Source of the DNA: Paranoxybacillus vitaminiphilus
GTDB lineage: Bacteria; Bacillota; Bacilli; Bacillales; Anoxybacillaceae
Assembly: GCF_003259935.1 (NCBI RefSeq)
Contig: NZ_QLMH01000003.1
Coordinates: 94,628-158,627, forward strand
DNA length: 64,000 nucleotides
Reading direction: 5' to 3'
The translations under genes and the position numbers were made by a program. Shown here one piece after another: positions 55,869-64,000 of this stretch (its first letter is position 1; every line of letters begins with the position of its first letter). Below the pieces are notes generated by a model. It did no database searches. It was given only the letters and a program-made list of their open reading frames with translations, and was not told where the DNA came from.

Positions 55869-57569
55869 ATGGAATTTGCGATGTTCATTTTGCTCCTCAT
55901 TACAGGAGTAATGATATATATTCATATGTACCGTAAAAAGCTGTATCAAGAAATCGATCGTTTGGAGTCATGGAAAATAACGATTATGAACCGTCCGGTT
56001 ACTGACGAACTTTCAAAAGTGAAGCAGTTAAATATGACTGGACAAACGGAAGAATTGTTTGAACGGTGGCGGAATAGCTGGGATGAAGTTGTTGCTTCTC
56101 AACTGCCAGACATTGAAGAAAAATTGTTTGATATTGAAGAAGCTTTAGATAAACATCGTTACAAAAAAGCAAAAGAAATGCTGCACCAAGCAGAGCAAAT
56201 GCTGCGCAAAGCAGAAGAAGAGATTCAAATGATTCTCCAAGAGTTGCAGGAGCTGGTTGGCAGCGAAGAAAAAAATCGCATCGAAATCGAAGAGTTAAAA
56301 GGGATATATCGAAATGTAAAAAAGACGCTTTTAGCCCATCGCCACACATTCGGGCAAGCGGTACCAAAATTGGAACGAAAAGTGGAAGAGCTGCAAGGAA
56401 AGTTTCAGTCGTTTGAAGAGCTGACGAAGTCTGGTAACTACTTGGACGCAAGAGAAGTGATTCTCACTTTAAGAAATGAATTAAGCGAACTGTCGCAAAT
56501 GCTCGAAGATATTCCTGAATTATTAACGGAGTGTCAAACGGTCATTCCAGCTCAATTTGCGGAAATTTTAGAAGGATATCAAGAAATGCTTGAACAAGGT
56601 TATATTCTTGAACATATTCATGTAGAGAAAGAAATTGAAGCAAAGCGACAAAAAATCGCGCAATATATGGAGATGATCGCCGAGTTAGAAGTAGAAAAGG
56701 CTAAAAGCGGAATTCTTGAAGTAAAAGAAGATATTGAAACGTTGTACGATTTGTTAGAAAAAGAAGTGCTGGCGTATCAATATGTAAAGACAGAAATGGA
56801 CAATATTGAAGAAAAGCTTTACAGCTTGAGTGATGAAACAAAAGAAACAAAAGAAGAAACGTTGTTTGTGCAGCAAAGTTATCATCTTTCCAACCAAGAG
56901 ATAGAAAGGTATCGTCAGCTTGAAAAACAAATTAATCAATTGCTGAAGCGTTTTGCGCTTGTTCGTGTAAAAGCGGAGGAAGAGCAGATCGCTTATTCGC
57001 TTATTAAAGAGGAACTCGAGGAATTAGATGCACAAGTAGAAGCGGTCAAGGAACAGCATTTACAATTTCGCGAGATGCTGCAAACGCTGCGCAAAGATGA
57101 ATTAGCTGCAAGAGAAAAACTAAGTGAAATGAAGAAAAAGATGTCAGAAGCGATAAGATTAGTGAAAAAAAGCCGCTTACCTGGACTTCCGGAGGCATAT
57201 AAACTGCAATTAGACGAAGCGAAAGACTGTTTAATGAGAGTGGCGATGCGTCTTGAGGAAAAACCGCTGAACATGGAAGCGGTCAATCAAACATTGGATG
57301 AGGCAACCGTTTTAGTGCAACGGGTTTATGAACTTACAGTAGAAATGCTGGAACAGGCTGAACTTGTGGAAAGAGTTATTCAGTACGGAAACCGCTACCG
57401 GAGCCGTTATCGTTCTGTCAGTGAGGGACTGGAGGAAGCGGAATCATTGTTTAGAAGCTTTGAATATGAACTCGCTCTTCAACAAGCGGTTGCTACCATT
57501 GAAAAGGTTGAACCTGGTGCTTTTCACCGGATACAGCAGCTTTTGCAGCAGGGAAAGAAGAAAGAATAA
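55869..57569 (+). CDS. ezrA: Septation ring formation regulator EzrA
   Basis: A 566-residue membrane-anchored negative regulator of FtsZ ring formation. A single N-terminal helix (FAMFILLLITGVMIYIHMYRKKLY, residues 3-26) places the rest in the cytoplasm. The remainder is spectrin-like coiled coil, rich in Glu, Gln, Leu and Lys, with short turns. The conserved patch RYRSRYRSVSEGLEEAESLFRSFEYELALQQAVATIEKVEPGAFHRI near residue 510 is the EzrA C-terminal signature needed at mid-cell. GAGGGGGCTCATT precedes the ATG. A palindromic repeat begins five bases after the stop. Confidence 0.94.
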   Translation: MEFAMFILLLITGVMIYIHMYRKKLYQEIDRLESWKITIMNRPVTDELSKVKQLNMTGQTEELFERWRNSWDEVVASQLPDIEEKLFDIEEALDKHRYKKAKEMLHQAEQMLRKAEEEIQMILQELQELVGSEEKNRIEIEELKGIYRNVKKTLLAHRHTFGQAVPKLERKVEELQGKFQSFEELTKSGNYLDAREVILTLRNELSELSQMLEDIPELLTECQTVIPAQFAEILEGYQEMLEQGYILEHIHVEKEIEAKRQKIAQYMEMIAELEVEKAKSGILEVKEDIETLYDLLEKEVLAYQYVKTEMDNIEEKLYSLSDETKETKEETLFVQQSYHLSNQEIERYRQLEKQINQLLKRFALVRVKAEEEQIAYSLIKEELEELDAQVEAVKEQHLQFREMLQTLRKDELAAREKLSEMKKKMSEAIRLVKKSRLPGLPEAYKLQLDEAKDCLMRVAMRLEEKPLNMEAVNQTLDEATVLVQRVYELTVEMLEQAELVERVIQYGNRYRSRYRSVSEGLEEAESLFRSFEYELALQQAVATIEKVEPGAFHRIQQLLQQGKKKE

Positions 57570-57573
57570 TAAG

Positions 57574-57675
57574 GGAGGCTGACTCATAAGTGTCTGACCT
57601 CACGCAAAATCCATAAATCATGTCTATATTTTTATGGTTGCGGGGTTCTGACATTTGCTTTTAAGTCAGCCTCCT
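57574..57675. repeat. Palindromic 3'-end repeat, long form, copy 9
   Basis: Outer arms GGAGGCTGACTCA (57574-57586) and TAAGTCAGCCTCC (57662-57674), middle arms CTGACC/GGGTTCTGAC, CGCAA/TTGCG, and an inner CCATAAA/TTTATGG in place of CACAATATAT. Between convergent ezrA and brnQ. Third outer-arm class, ACTCA. Confidence 0.86.
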
Positions 57676-57684
57676 CTTTTGTTG

Positions 57685-59043
57685 CTACGACACCTTATTT
57701 ATCGCTGTTTCGCTTTTAGCACCTCTTATTTTAGAAACAATCCATCCGGCAATTGCCCCGATAATTGCTGGAACGAGCCAGCCGATTCCGTGTGAAAAGA
57801 AAGGTAAAAATTTTCCGAAAATAATTAAGACATTGTTTACATCGATTCCGGCATTATTTAATCCATCGAAGATGCTAACAATACCCGTTGCTAAAAGCGC
57901 TCCGCTGTACACTTCGCTCCGTCCGTTAAATTTTTCGTGCAAAAATGATAAAGCAACCAGCACAATTGCTAACGGATAAATAACAATTAATACGGGAACG
58001 GAAATTTTAATTAAATTTGTTAAACCTACGTTAGCAATAGCTGTGCTAAATACGCTCATGATAATGGCATATGTTTTGTAGCTGATGCTTGGAGTTAATT
58101 TTGAAAAATAGCTGGCGCAAGAAGACAAGAGTCCTACCGATGTTGTTAAGCATGCTAATGTGATAATCGCACCTAAAATGACGTTTCCGGCAGTGCCGAA
58201 TAAATGATAGGCAGCGGCAGTTACAATTGCTCCGCCATTATCTTTGTAGCCAATCGCTTCCGGGCTCGATGCCCCCATATAGGCGAGCGACACATAAATG
58301 AACGCAAGCCCTGCTACAGCGATAATCCCTGCTCTAATACAAATGCGGGAAATGGCTTTATTATTAGAAACTCCTTTATCTTTAATGGAATTGATAACAA
58401 TTATTCCAAACACTAATGCAGCGATTGTATCCATTGTTAAGTATCCATCAATAAATCCTTTAAAAAATGGTGATTGTGCATATGCATCGGTCGGCGCTTG
58501 AAATTCCCCCATTGGAGTGACAATGCTTTTTGTAATTAATACAAACAATCCGGCAAGCAATAACGGCGTCAGTAATTTTCCGATTCTATCTACCAGTTTT
58601 GATGGGTTAATGGACAACCAAAGATTTAATGCAAAGTATACAATGGTATAAACGGCTAATGGCATGTTTGATGATTTTAACTCTTCAGAAAGAAAAGGCG
58701 TTATTCCTATTTCATAAGAAACCGTTCCTGTACGCGGGATGGCAAAAAGCGGTCCGATCGCTAAATACATCACAATCGTAAAAATTATTCCAAATAATGG
58801 ATGGGCACGGCTTGCGAGCGTTTGCAAATCGCTGCCAGTGCGAGCGATAGCGCTTACAGCAAGAAGCGGCAAACCAACGCCTGTGATTAAAAAGCCGGCA
58901 ACTGCAATCCAAACGTTTTCTCCTGCTGCTTGTCCTAGTGCAGGCGGGAAAATCATATTTCCTGCTCCAAAGAAAAGGGCGAAAAGCATTAAACCAATAG
59001 CAAATTGTTCTTTGGTTGAAAGCTTTGTTTCCATGACGTTCAA
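57685..59043 (-). CDS. brnQ: Branched-chain amino acid carrier (BrnQ/BraB, LIVCS family)
   Basis: A 452-residue transporter with 12 hydrophobic segments. The N-terminal EQFAIGLMLFALFFGAGNMIFPPALGQAAG and the following GFLITGVGLPLLAVSAIARTGSDLQ are the LIVCS family signature, for Na+- or H+-coupled uptake of Leu, Ile and Val. The start is the TTG at 59043 with AGGAGG at six bases (MNVMETKLSTKEQ), which suits better than the ATG at 59034. In B. subtilis braB is the neighbour of nifZ-thiI, in agreement. No clear CodY box is seen in the divergent gap of 287 bases, which is very AT-rich. Confidence 0.93.
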   Translation of the reverse strand: MNVMETKLSTKEQFAIGLMLFALFFGAGNMIFPPALGQAAGENVWIAVAGFLITGVGLPLLAVSAIARTGSDLQTLASRAHPLFGIIFTIVMYLAIGPLFAIPRTGTVSYEIGITPFLSEELKSSNMPLAVYTIVYFALNLWLSINPSKLVDRIGKLLTPLLLAGLFVLITKSIVTPMGEFQAPTDAYAQSPFFKGFIDGYLTMDTIAALVFGIIVINSIKDKGVSNNKAISRICIRAGIIAVAGLAFIYVSLAYMGASSPEAIGYKDNGGAIVTAAAYHLFGTAGNVILGAIITLACLTTSVGLLSSCASYFSKLTPSISYKTYAIIMSVFSTAIANVGLTNLIKISVPVLIVIYPLAIVLVALSFLHEKFNGRSEVYSGALLATGIVSIFDGLNNAGIDVNNVLIIFGKFLPFFSHGIGWLVPAIIGAIAGWIVSKIRGAKSETAINKVS

Positions 59044-59330
59044 AAAATCCTCCTTACATATTTTTTACAACGTTATAAATACTACCATAATCAATAAGAA
59101 TGTTGTTGTATTTTACAAAAGTTCTAATTTTAAAATATATTACAAAAATAAAAATATTTTTTATTTTAACATTAAAAATAATCATAGCGTTATTTTTATT
59201 ATTTTTATTGAAAATTAATCGCGTAATCAGCAAAATGATGACAGAAAATAAATTAAGAAATTTTCATTTTTATGATAGTTATGGTAAGATTAAAAATTGC
59301 ATGTTACTGTCTCTAATGGAGGCTGAAGCG

Positions 59331-60473
59331 ATGATTTATTTAGATAATAGTGCGACAACAAAACCATTTCCCGAAGTAATTGATTCATTTGTTACTGTAG
59401 CGACAAAATATTTTGGAAATCCTTCGTCTCTTCATGAACTGGGGCGGCAGGCAGAGCGGCTTTTGCAACAATCGCGGGAGCAAATTGCCAGATTGCTTCA
59501 TGTGAAGACAAGCGAAATTATCTTTACTTCAGGCGGAACAGAAGCAAACAATATGGCGATCAAGGGAATTGCTCTTGAGTATAAAAACCGGGGAAAACAT
59601 ATTATTACAACGGCCATTGAACATCCTTCTGTAAGTGAAGCATGTAAACAACTGGAAGAGTTGGGATTTGAGGTTAGCTACTTGCCTGTGAATGAAAAAG
59701 GCTTTATAACGATTGATGATTTGGTGAAAACTATCCGGGATGATACCATTCTTGTCTCAGTAATGCACGTGAACAATGAAGTTGGCTCGATTCAACCGAT
59801 TAAAGAAATTGGACAACTGTTGAAAAATTATCCGAAAATTGTTTTTCATGTTGACCATGTTCAAGGTGTCAGCAAAGTGCCGCTTCATTTGCGTGAAGCG
59901 CATGTCGATTTATGCACGATGTCTGCCCATAAATTTCATGGATTGCGGGGAGCAGGAATTTTATATGTTCGTGAAGGAATCAAATTATCCCCGCTTTTAG
60001 CAGGCGGTGAACAGGAAATGAAAATGCGCTCCGGCACAGAAAATGTCGCGGCCATCGTCGCAATGACGAAAGCGCTGCGCATGTCGCTTGAAATGTACGA
60101 AGAAAAAATAGATCATTTAATGAAGGTAAAAGAAGCGTGGATTGAACAGCTGTCAGCAATTCCGGATATTCAATTGAATACACCAAGTGATCATTCAGCT
60201 CCGCATATTATTAACTTTTCATTAAATGGATTAAAATCGGAAGTATTCGTTCACGAATTAGCGAAACATAACATTTTTGTTTCGACCACTTCTGCATGCT
60301 CGTCGAAAAAGAAAGCCCCAAGCAAAACGTTAATAGCGATGGGGGCAGAAAAAAAGCGGGCTGAAAGTGCTGTTCGCATCAGCTTGTCATTTGAAAACAC
60401 ATTTGAGGAAATTCCAATTGCGATAGATGTAATGAAAAAAGCGATGAAAAAATTACGAGAAGTGACGAGGTAG
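59331..60473 (+). CDS. nifZ: Cysteine desulfurase NifZ (IscS-like)
   Basis: This 380-residue class V PLP enzyme removes sulfur from cysteine as an enzyme-bound persulfide. It starts MIYLDNSATTKPFPEVIDSF, has the GGTEANNMAIKG PLP phosphate region near residue 70 and the Schiff-base Lys in CTMSAHKFHGLRGAGILYV near 203. The persulfide Cys is in STTSACSSKKKAPS near 323. The ATG at 59331 has GGAGGCTGAAGCG; the open frame extends far upstream, but that part lacks protein-like features. It lies five bases before thiI and in B. subtilis feeds sulfur to ThiI for 4-thiouridine. Confidence 0.94.
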   Translation: MIYLDNSATTKPFPEVIDSFVTVATKYFGNPSSLHELGRQAERLLQQSREQIARLLHVKTSEIIFTSGGTEANNMAIKGIALEYKNRGKHIITTAIEHPSVSEACKQLEELGFEVSYLPVNEKGFITIDDLVKTIRDDTILVSVMHVNNEVGSIQPIKEIGQLLKNYPKIVFHVDHVQGVSKVPLHLREAHVDLCTMSAHKFHGLRGAGILYVREGIKLSPLLAGGEQEMKMRSGTENVAAIVAMTKALRMSLEMYEEKIDHLMKVKEAWIEQLSAIPDIQLNTPSDHSAPHIINFSLNGLKSEVFVHELAKHNIFVSTTSACSSKKKAPSKTLIAMGAEKKRAESAVRISLSFENTFEEIPIAIDVMKKAMKKLREVTR

Positions 60474-60478
60474 AAACG

Positions 60479-61684
60479 ATGAAGTACGATCATATTTTAA
60501 TTCGTTTTGGAGAAATGTCGACAAAAGGAAAAAACCGCAAACGCTTTGTATATCGTTTAAAGCGCAATATTGAAAAAAAGCTGCGCGATTTTAAAAAGAT
60601 TGAAATCGAGCAAACGCGAGATCGTCTCTATATCCGCTTAAATGGCGAATCACATGAAAACATTATTGAACAGCTAAAGCACGTATTTGGCATTCAATCA
60701 TTTAGTTTAGCGATGAGAACAGAGAACGATCTTGAAAAAATTAAAGAGACCGCTTTGGCTGCGATTAAAGAATTGCCGTATGAAGGAAAAACATTTAAGG
60801 TGACGGCGAAACGGGCCTATAAGCAATTTCCTGTCGGAAGCAACGAGTTAAACTATGAAATCGGCAGTTATATTTTGCGGAATACAGAAAATCTCACTGT
60901 TAATGTTCATGAGCCGGATATCGATTTGCGTGTCGAAGTCCGTCAAGGAGGAACGGATATAACTTGCAAAGACATTCCGGGAGCAGGCGGACTGCCGGTT
61001 GGAACGAGCGGAAAAGCGATGTTAATGCTGTCCGGAGGAATTGACAGCCCGGTTGCCGGCTATTTGGCGATGAAACGCGGATTGGAAATTGAAGCAGTTC
61101 ACTTTTTTAGTCCGCCGTTTACGAGCGAACGCGCCAAGCAAAAAGTGATTGATTTAGTAAAAAAACTAACAGAATATAGCGGGAAAATAAAGCTGCATAT
61201 TGTACCGTTTACTGAGATTCAGCAAACGATTCAAAAGCAGGTTCCCGATGGATATTCGCTTATTTCAACGCGAAGAATGATGTTGAGAATTACCGACGCT
61301 CTTCGCCAAAAGCATAATGCGCTTGCCATTGTAACAGGAGAAAGTCTTGGACAAGTAGCAAGCCAGACGCTTGAAAGCATGGCTACGATTAATGATGTAA
61401 CAACAACCCCAATCCTTCGGCCGCTTGTGGCGATGGATAAAACAGAAATCATTGAAATCGCTAAAAAAATTGATACATTTGATATTTCTGTTCGCCCGTA
61501 TGAGGACTGTTGCACGATTTTTACCCCAAGCGCTCCAAAAACAAGACCGAAAAAAGAAAAAGCGGCCCATTATGAAAGCTTTGTTGATTTTGAGAGTTTC
61601 ATTCATGAAGCGGTTAACAAGACAGAAACATTAATCATCGATCAAAATTATAAAAACATTGAAGAATTCGAAGAGTTGTTTTGA
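60479..61684 (+). CDS. thiI: tRNA 4-thiouridine synthase ThiI
   Basis: A 401-residue enzyme that adenylates U8 of tRNA and replaces its oxygen with sulfur. An N-terminal ferredoxin-like and THUMP part (residues 1-165, LIRFGEMSTKGKNRKRFVYRL) binds tRNA. The PP-loop ATP site is MLMLSGGIDSPVAGYLAMKRG near residue 183. CTIFTPSAPKTRP near residue 343 marks the catalytic Cys region. There is no C-terminal rhodanese domain, as in Bacillus ThiI, so sulfur must come straight from NifZ. The ATG is five bases after the nifZ stop. Confidence 0.95.
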   Translation: MKYDHILIRFGEMSTKGKNRKRFVYRLKRNIEKKLRDFKKIEIEQTRDRLYIRLNGESHENIIEQLKHVFGIQSFSLAMRTENDLEKIKETALAAIKELPYEGKTFKVTAKRAYKQFPVGSNELNYEIGSYILRNTENLTVNVHEPDIDLRVEVRQGGTDITCKDIPGAGGLPVGTSGKAMLMLSGGIDSPVAGYLAMKRGLEIEAVHFFSPPFTSERAKQKVIDLVKKLTEYSGKIKLHIVPFTEIQQTIQKQVPDGYSLISTRRMMLRITDALRQKHNALAIVTGESLGQVASQTLESMATINDVTTTPILRPLVAMDKTEIIEIAKKIDTFDISVRPYEDCCTIFTPSAPKTRPKKEKAAHYESFVDFESFIHEAVNKTETLIIDQNYKNIEEFEELF

Positions 61685-61711
61685 AATCTCAAAAATTACC
61701 AACCATATCAA

Positions 61712-61742
61712 TGAATGATGCCATGTGTTTTAACACACTCTA
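61712..61742 (+). promoter_or_regulatory. Candidate SigG promoter of the spore protein gene
   Basis: TGAATG (61712-61717), an 18-base spacer and CACTCTA (61736-61742), which fits the SigG -10 CATNHTA at six of seven positions. It ends 23 bases before the ATG. Confidence 0.5.
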
Positions 61743-61765
61743 TAGTCACAAGGAGGTGAAAACAC

Positions 61766-61969
61766 ATGGCACGTAACAACAGCTCAAATCAATTGTTAGT
61801 ACCTGGCGTACAACAAGCTCTTGATCAAATGAAATATGAAATCGCTCAAGAATTCGGCGTTCAACTTGGCCCAGACTCTACAGCTCGCGCTAACGGTTCT
61901 GTTGGTGGAGAGATTACAAAACGTCTTGTTGCTATGGCACAACAACAATTAGGCGGCGGTACATTCTAA
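61766..61969 (+). CDS. Alpha/beta-type small acid-soluble spore protein
   Basis: A 67-residue alpha/beta SASP that coats spore DNA and protects it from UV and heat. Hallmarks are the N-terminal [25 protein letters not shown] with the germination-protease cleavage region (EIAQEFGV), then the second conserved helix [41 protein letters not shown] precedes the ATG. SspA is the gene at this place in B. subtilis, but paralogues cannot be told apart by sequence alone. It proves that the organism forms endospores. Confidence 0.95.
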   Translation: MARNNSSNQLLVPGVQQALDQMKYEIAQEFGVQLGPDSTARANGSVGGEITKRLVAMAQQQLGGGTF

Positions 61970-61988
61970 ATTGAATAAATGGCTACGA

Positions 61989-62016
61989 AGGCGGGGGTTA
62001 AAACCCGCCTTTTTAT
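61989..62016 (+). terminator. Terminator after the spore protein gene
   Basis: AGGCGGG (61989-61995) and CCCGCCT (62004-62010), then TTTTATTT. Confidence 0.92.
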
Positions 62017-62089
62017 TTCAGAAAATTATACAAAATATTAAGATTATTTTGTATAATTAATTTAAATAGACAAAAAAGGGAGGGGAATT

Positions 62090-63679
62090 ATGCGTAGAGA
62101 AGATTTAATTGCGCCGGAGAAGTATAATTTAACTTCTGAGGTTGAGAGACACGCGCATAAAACACCAAACAAAATCGCTTTAAAATGGGAGAATGAAGCC
62201 GGAGAAACAAGAGAAATGACATATGCTGAGTTAATAAAATGCGCCAATAAAATTGGAAGCGCTTTAATTTCTCGTGGGTTAACAAAAGGGGATAAAGTAT
62301 TGATTATGGTGCCGCGGCTTATCGAGGCATATCAAGTATATCTGGGAGCGTTAAAAGCTGGATTAGTTGTTATTCCAAGCTCTGAAATGCTGCGTGCAAA
62401 AGATTTACAGTATCGTCTTTTTCACGGTGAAGTCAAAGCGGTTATCGTTTATCACCCTTATATTGCTGAATTTGCACAAATTGAAAATACGAGCGGCTTA
62501 ATTAAGTTTGCAGTTGGAAATGATGTGGAAGGATGGCTCAATTTACAAAAAGAAATGGACAAACAAAGCGACGAATTTACTGCTGCTGATACATCACGTG
62601 ATGACATGGCCTTTCTATCTTATACGTCCGGCACAACCGGAAATCCGAAAGGTGTTGTCCATACACATGGATGGGCTTATGCCCATTTGCGTACAGCAGC
62701 GAAAAACTGGCTGTGCATTGAAGAAGGAGATGTTGTTTGGGCAACGGCGGGTCCGGGCTGGCAAAAATGGATTTGGAGCCCGTTTTTATCGACGTTAGGC
62801 TCTGGAGCAACCGGATTTGTTTATCATGGGAGATTTGAGCCGGAAAAGTATTTGCAGCTGTTAAGCAAATATGAAATTAATGTTCTTTGCTGCACACCTA
62901 CCGAATATCGTTTGATGGCGAAGGTACCAAATATCGGGGAGTACAAACTTCCTCATTTACACAGTGCTGTTTCTGCCGGTGAACCGTTAAACCGTGAAGT
63001 CATTGATACGTTTGAGAAATGTTTTGGTGTTCAAGTTCGTGACGGTTACGGGCAAACAGAAAATACGCTGCTAGTCGGTGTCATGAAAGGGATGAAAATC
63101 AAGCCGGGTTCAATGGGTAAGCCGACGCCTGGGAACCGTGTTGAGATCATTAATGAGAATGGAGAGCCGTGCAAAGTAGGCGAGGTCGGAGACATTGCTG
63201 TCCATGTCAGCACGCCGGCATTGTTCAAATGTTACTATAAAGATCCTGAACGCACTGCGATGCAATTCCGCGGTGAGTACTATATTACAGGTGATAAAGC
63301 AAAAATGGACGAAGATGGATATTTCTGGTTTGAAGGGCGCGGTGATGACATTATTATTAGCTCTGGCTATACAATCGGGCCGTTTGAAGTAGAAGATGCA
63401 CTTGTTAAGCATCCGGCTGTAAAGGAATGCGCCGTTGTTGCAAGTCCGGATGAAATTCGTGGTCATGTCGTCAAGGCATTTGTTGTTCTTCGCGAAGGGG
63501 TCGATAAAAACGATCCGACATTAATTCCAGCTTTACAAGAGCATGTTAAGCAGCTAACAGCTCCATACAAATATCCGCGCAAAATTGAGTTTGTTGATGA
63601 CTTGCCAAAAACAGCATCAGGTAAAATTCGCCGCGTTGAACTTCGTCAGCGGGAAATGAGACTAGCGCAACAAAAATAG
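62090..63679 (+). CDS. Acyl-CoA synthetase (AMP-binding, YtcI/MbcS-like)
   Basis: A 529-residue AMP-forming ligase related to acetyl- and medium/branched-chain acyl-CoA synthetases. FLSYTSGTTGNPKGVVHTHGW near residue 180 is the adenylation motif. DGYGQTENTLLVG near 320, YYITGDKAKMDEDGYFWFEGRGDDIIISSGYTIGPFEVEDALVKHPAV near 403 and the catalytic Lys in LPKTASGKIRRVELR near 508 complete the enzyme. Order and size match ytcI of B. subtilis. The chain length of its substrate cannot be judged from sequence; branched or short fatty acids are plausible. AAGGGAGGGGAATT precedes the ATG. About 36 percent shorter linkers distinguish it from AcsA only slightly. Confidence 0.87.
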   Translation: MRREDLIAPEKYNLTSEVERHAHKTPNKIALKWENEAGETREMTYAELIKCANKIGSALISRGLTKGDKVLIMVPRLIEAYQVYLGALKAGLVVIPSSEMLRAKDLQYRLFHGEVKAVIVYHPYIAEFAQIENTSGLIKFAVGNDVEGWLNLQKEMDKQSDEFTAADTSRDDMAFLSYTSGTTGNPKGVVHTHGWAYAHLRTAAKNWLCIEEGDVVWATAGPGWQKWIWSPFLSTLGSGATGFVYHGRFEPEKYLQLLSKYEINVLCCTPTEYRLMAKVPNIGEYKLPHLHSAVSAGEPLNREVIDTFEKCFGVQVRDGYGQTENTLLVGVMKGMKIKPGSMGKPTPGNRVEIINENGEPCKVGEVGDIAVHVSTPALFKCYYKDPERTAMQFRGEYYITGDKAKMDEDGYFWFEGRGDDIIISSGYTIGPFEVEDALVKHPAVKECAVVASPDEIRGHVVKAFVVLREGVDKNDPTLIPALQEHVKQLTAPYKYPRKIEFVDDLPKTASGKIRRVELRQREMRLAQQK

Positions 63680-63690
63680 CTATATAGATA

Positions 63691-63725
63691 AAGAGGTGAT
63701 TCCTTTTTTGGAAACACCTCTTTTA
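63691..63725. terminator. Terminator between the acyl-CoA synthetase gene and nadK2
   Basis: AGAGGTG (63692-63698) and CACCTCT (63715-63721) with an inner TCC/GGA pair, followed by TTTTA. Confidence 0.85.
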
Positions 63726-63729
63726 CCGT

Positions 63730-64000
63730 TTATAAAAACGTTCGTTTTACTTTTTCCCAGAATGAATTGTCTTTTAGTTTTACCGTTTTAATGACTTTCT
63801 CACTTAAAGAAATATCCAGTTTTTCGATATGACGAATGCTGAGTGCTTCGTTGTCCATACCGATAATTGGATAATGATTGCCTTCCGGGGAAATTTTTAA
63901 TGTTAGCTTTCGTTTTCCGCTTAAAATAAACGAAGACCCTAATGTACGATAACGATTGTTATTCATGGAGGCAAGCTCGCTTACTTGAATGCACGGAAGC
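63730..64000 (-). CDS. nadK2: NAD kinase 2, C-terminal part (cut by window end)
   Basis: The frame runs out of the window on the right. Visible residues read LPCIQVSELASMNNNRYRTLGSSFILSGKRKLTLKISPEGNHYPIIGMDNEALSIRHIEKLDISLSEKVIKTVKLKDNSFWEKVKRTFL. This is the C-terminal substrate-binding and beta-sandwich part of a Bacillus NAD kinase, which makes NADP from NAD and ATP. SELASMNNR...LGSSF is the conserved family end, and the GGDG site lies outside the window. The position next to ytcI agrees with nadF2/ytdI of B. subtilis. Confidence 0.85.
   Translation of the reverse strand, partial: LPCIQVSELASMNNNRYRTLGSSFILSGKRKLTLKISPEGNHYPIIGMDNEALSIRHIEKLDISLSEKVIKTVKLKDNSFWEKVKRTFL

Noticed and set aside
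59044-59330. Possible CodY site in the brnQ-nifZ gap
   Set aside because: The region is so AT-rich that weak matches to AATTTTCWGAAAATT are expected; none is close enough.

Overview
The window is chromosomal DNA of a moderately low-GC, endospore-forming Bacillaceae. The gene order (mnmM/ytqB-ytqA-ytzC, leuS with a T-box, ytwF, murJ/ytgP, pepV, amyX, ytmP, trmB, ytpPQR-sftA, murC, ytxGHJ, aroA, ccpA, acuCBA/acsA, tyrS, rpsD, hisJ, ezrA, brnQ, nifZ-thiI, small acid-soluble spore protein, acyl-CoA synthetase, nadK2) is the Bacillus subtilis ytq-ytd arrangement. Protein character and the frequent TTG/GTG starts suggest an Anoxybacillus/Parageobacillus-like organism, but I cannot fix the genus. 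I see no prophage, CRISPR array, rRNA, tRNA or intact insertion sequence.

Layout. 1-3.2 kb: end of a glycosyltransferase gene, a lipid kinase, and a decayed pair of genes (a zinc alcohol dehydrogenase with an internal deletion, and a class II aldolase with an in-frame stop). 3.2-9.4 kb: tRNA modification (mnmM, ytqA), T-box-controlled leuS, a rhodanese and a Cse60-type sporulation protein. 9.4-17.2 kb: flavoprotein, lipid II flippase, pseudouridine synthase, a small DeoR regulator, PepV and an MFS transporter. 17.3-27.2 kb: RNA cyclic phosphodiesterase, an unassigned protein, type I pullulanase, YtmP kinase, TrmB, M42 peptidase and the ytpPQR set. 27.3-38.7 kb: SftA DNA translocase, nicotinate phosphoribosyltransferase, MurC, an inserted patch (XRE-cupin regulator and a truncated lactate permease), AmpS, the ytxGHJ stress operon and a long FtsA/PilM-like ATPase. 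38.9-46.7 kb: AroA, CcpA, a debris region where B. subtilis carries motPS, and acuCBA divergent from acsA. 46.7-64 kb: class A PBP, T-box tyrS, rpsD with its S4 leader, diguanylate cyclase, fRMsr, HisJ, EzrA, BrnQ, NifZ-ThiI, spore protein, acyl-CoA synthetase and NAD kinase.

Functional links. acsA and acuABC face each other across a region with a candidate CcpA site, and AcuA/AcuC are the acetylase/deacetylase of AcsA. NifZ supplies sulfur to ThiI. MnmM, TrmB, ThiI, LeuS and TyrS cluster around tRNA. MurJ, MurC, the PBP, the FtsA-like protein and EzrA concern wall growth and division.

The most unusual signal is a dispersed family of palindromic repeats of about 100-125 bp, with short derivatives of 30-80 bp, at nine places (12434, 15828, 18920, 23142, 24783, 36500, 41217, 46584, 57574). 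Each folds into a nested hairpin. The outer arms change in a compensatory way between copies, and nearly every copy sits immediately after a stop codon, usually between convergent genes. In several copies the neighbouring stop codon lies inside the arm. They look like a mobile or amplified bidirectional terminator element.
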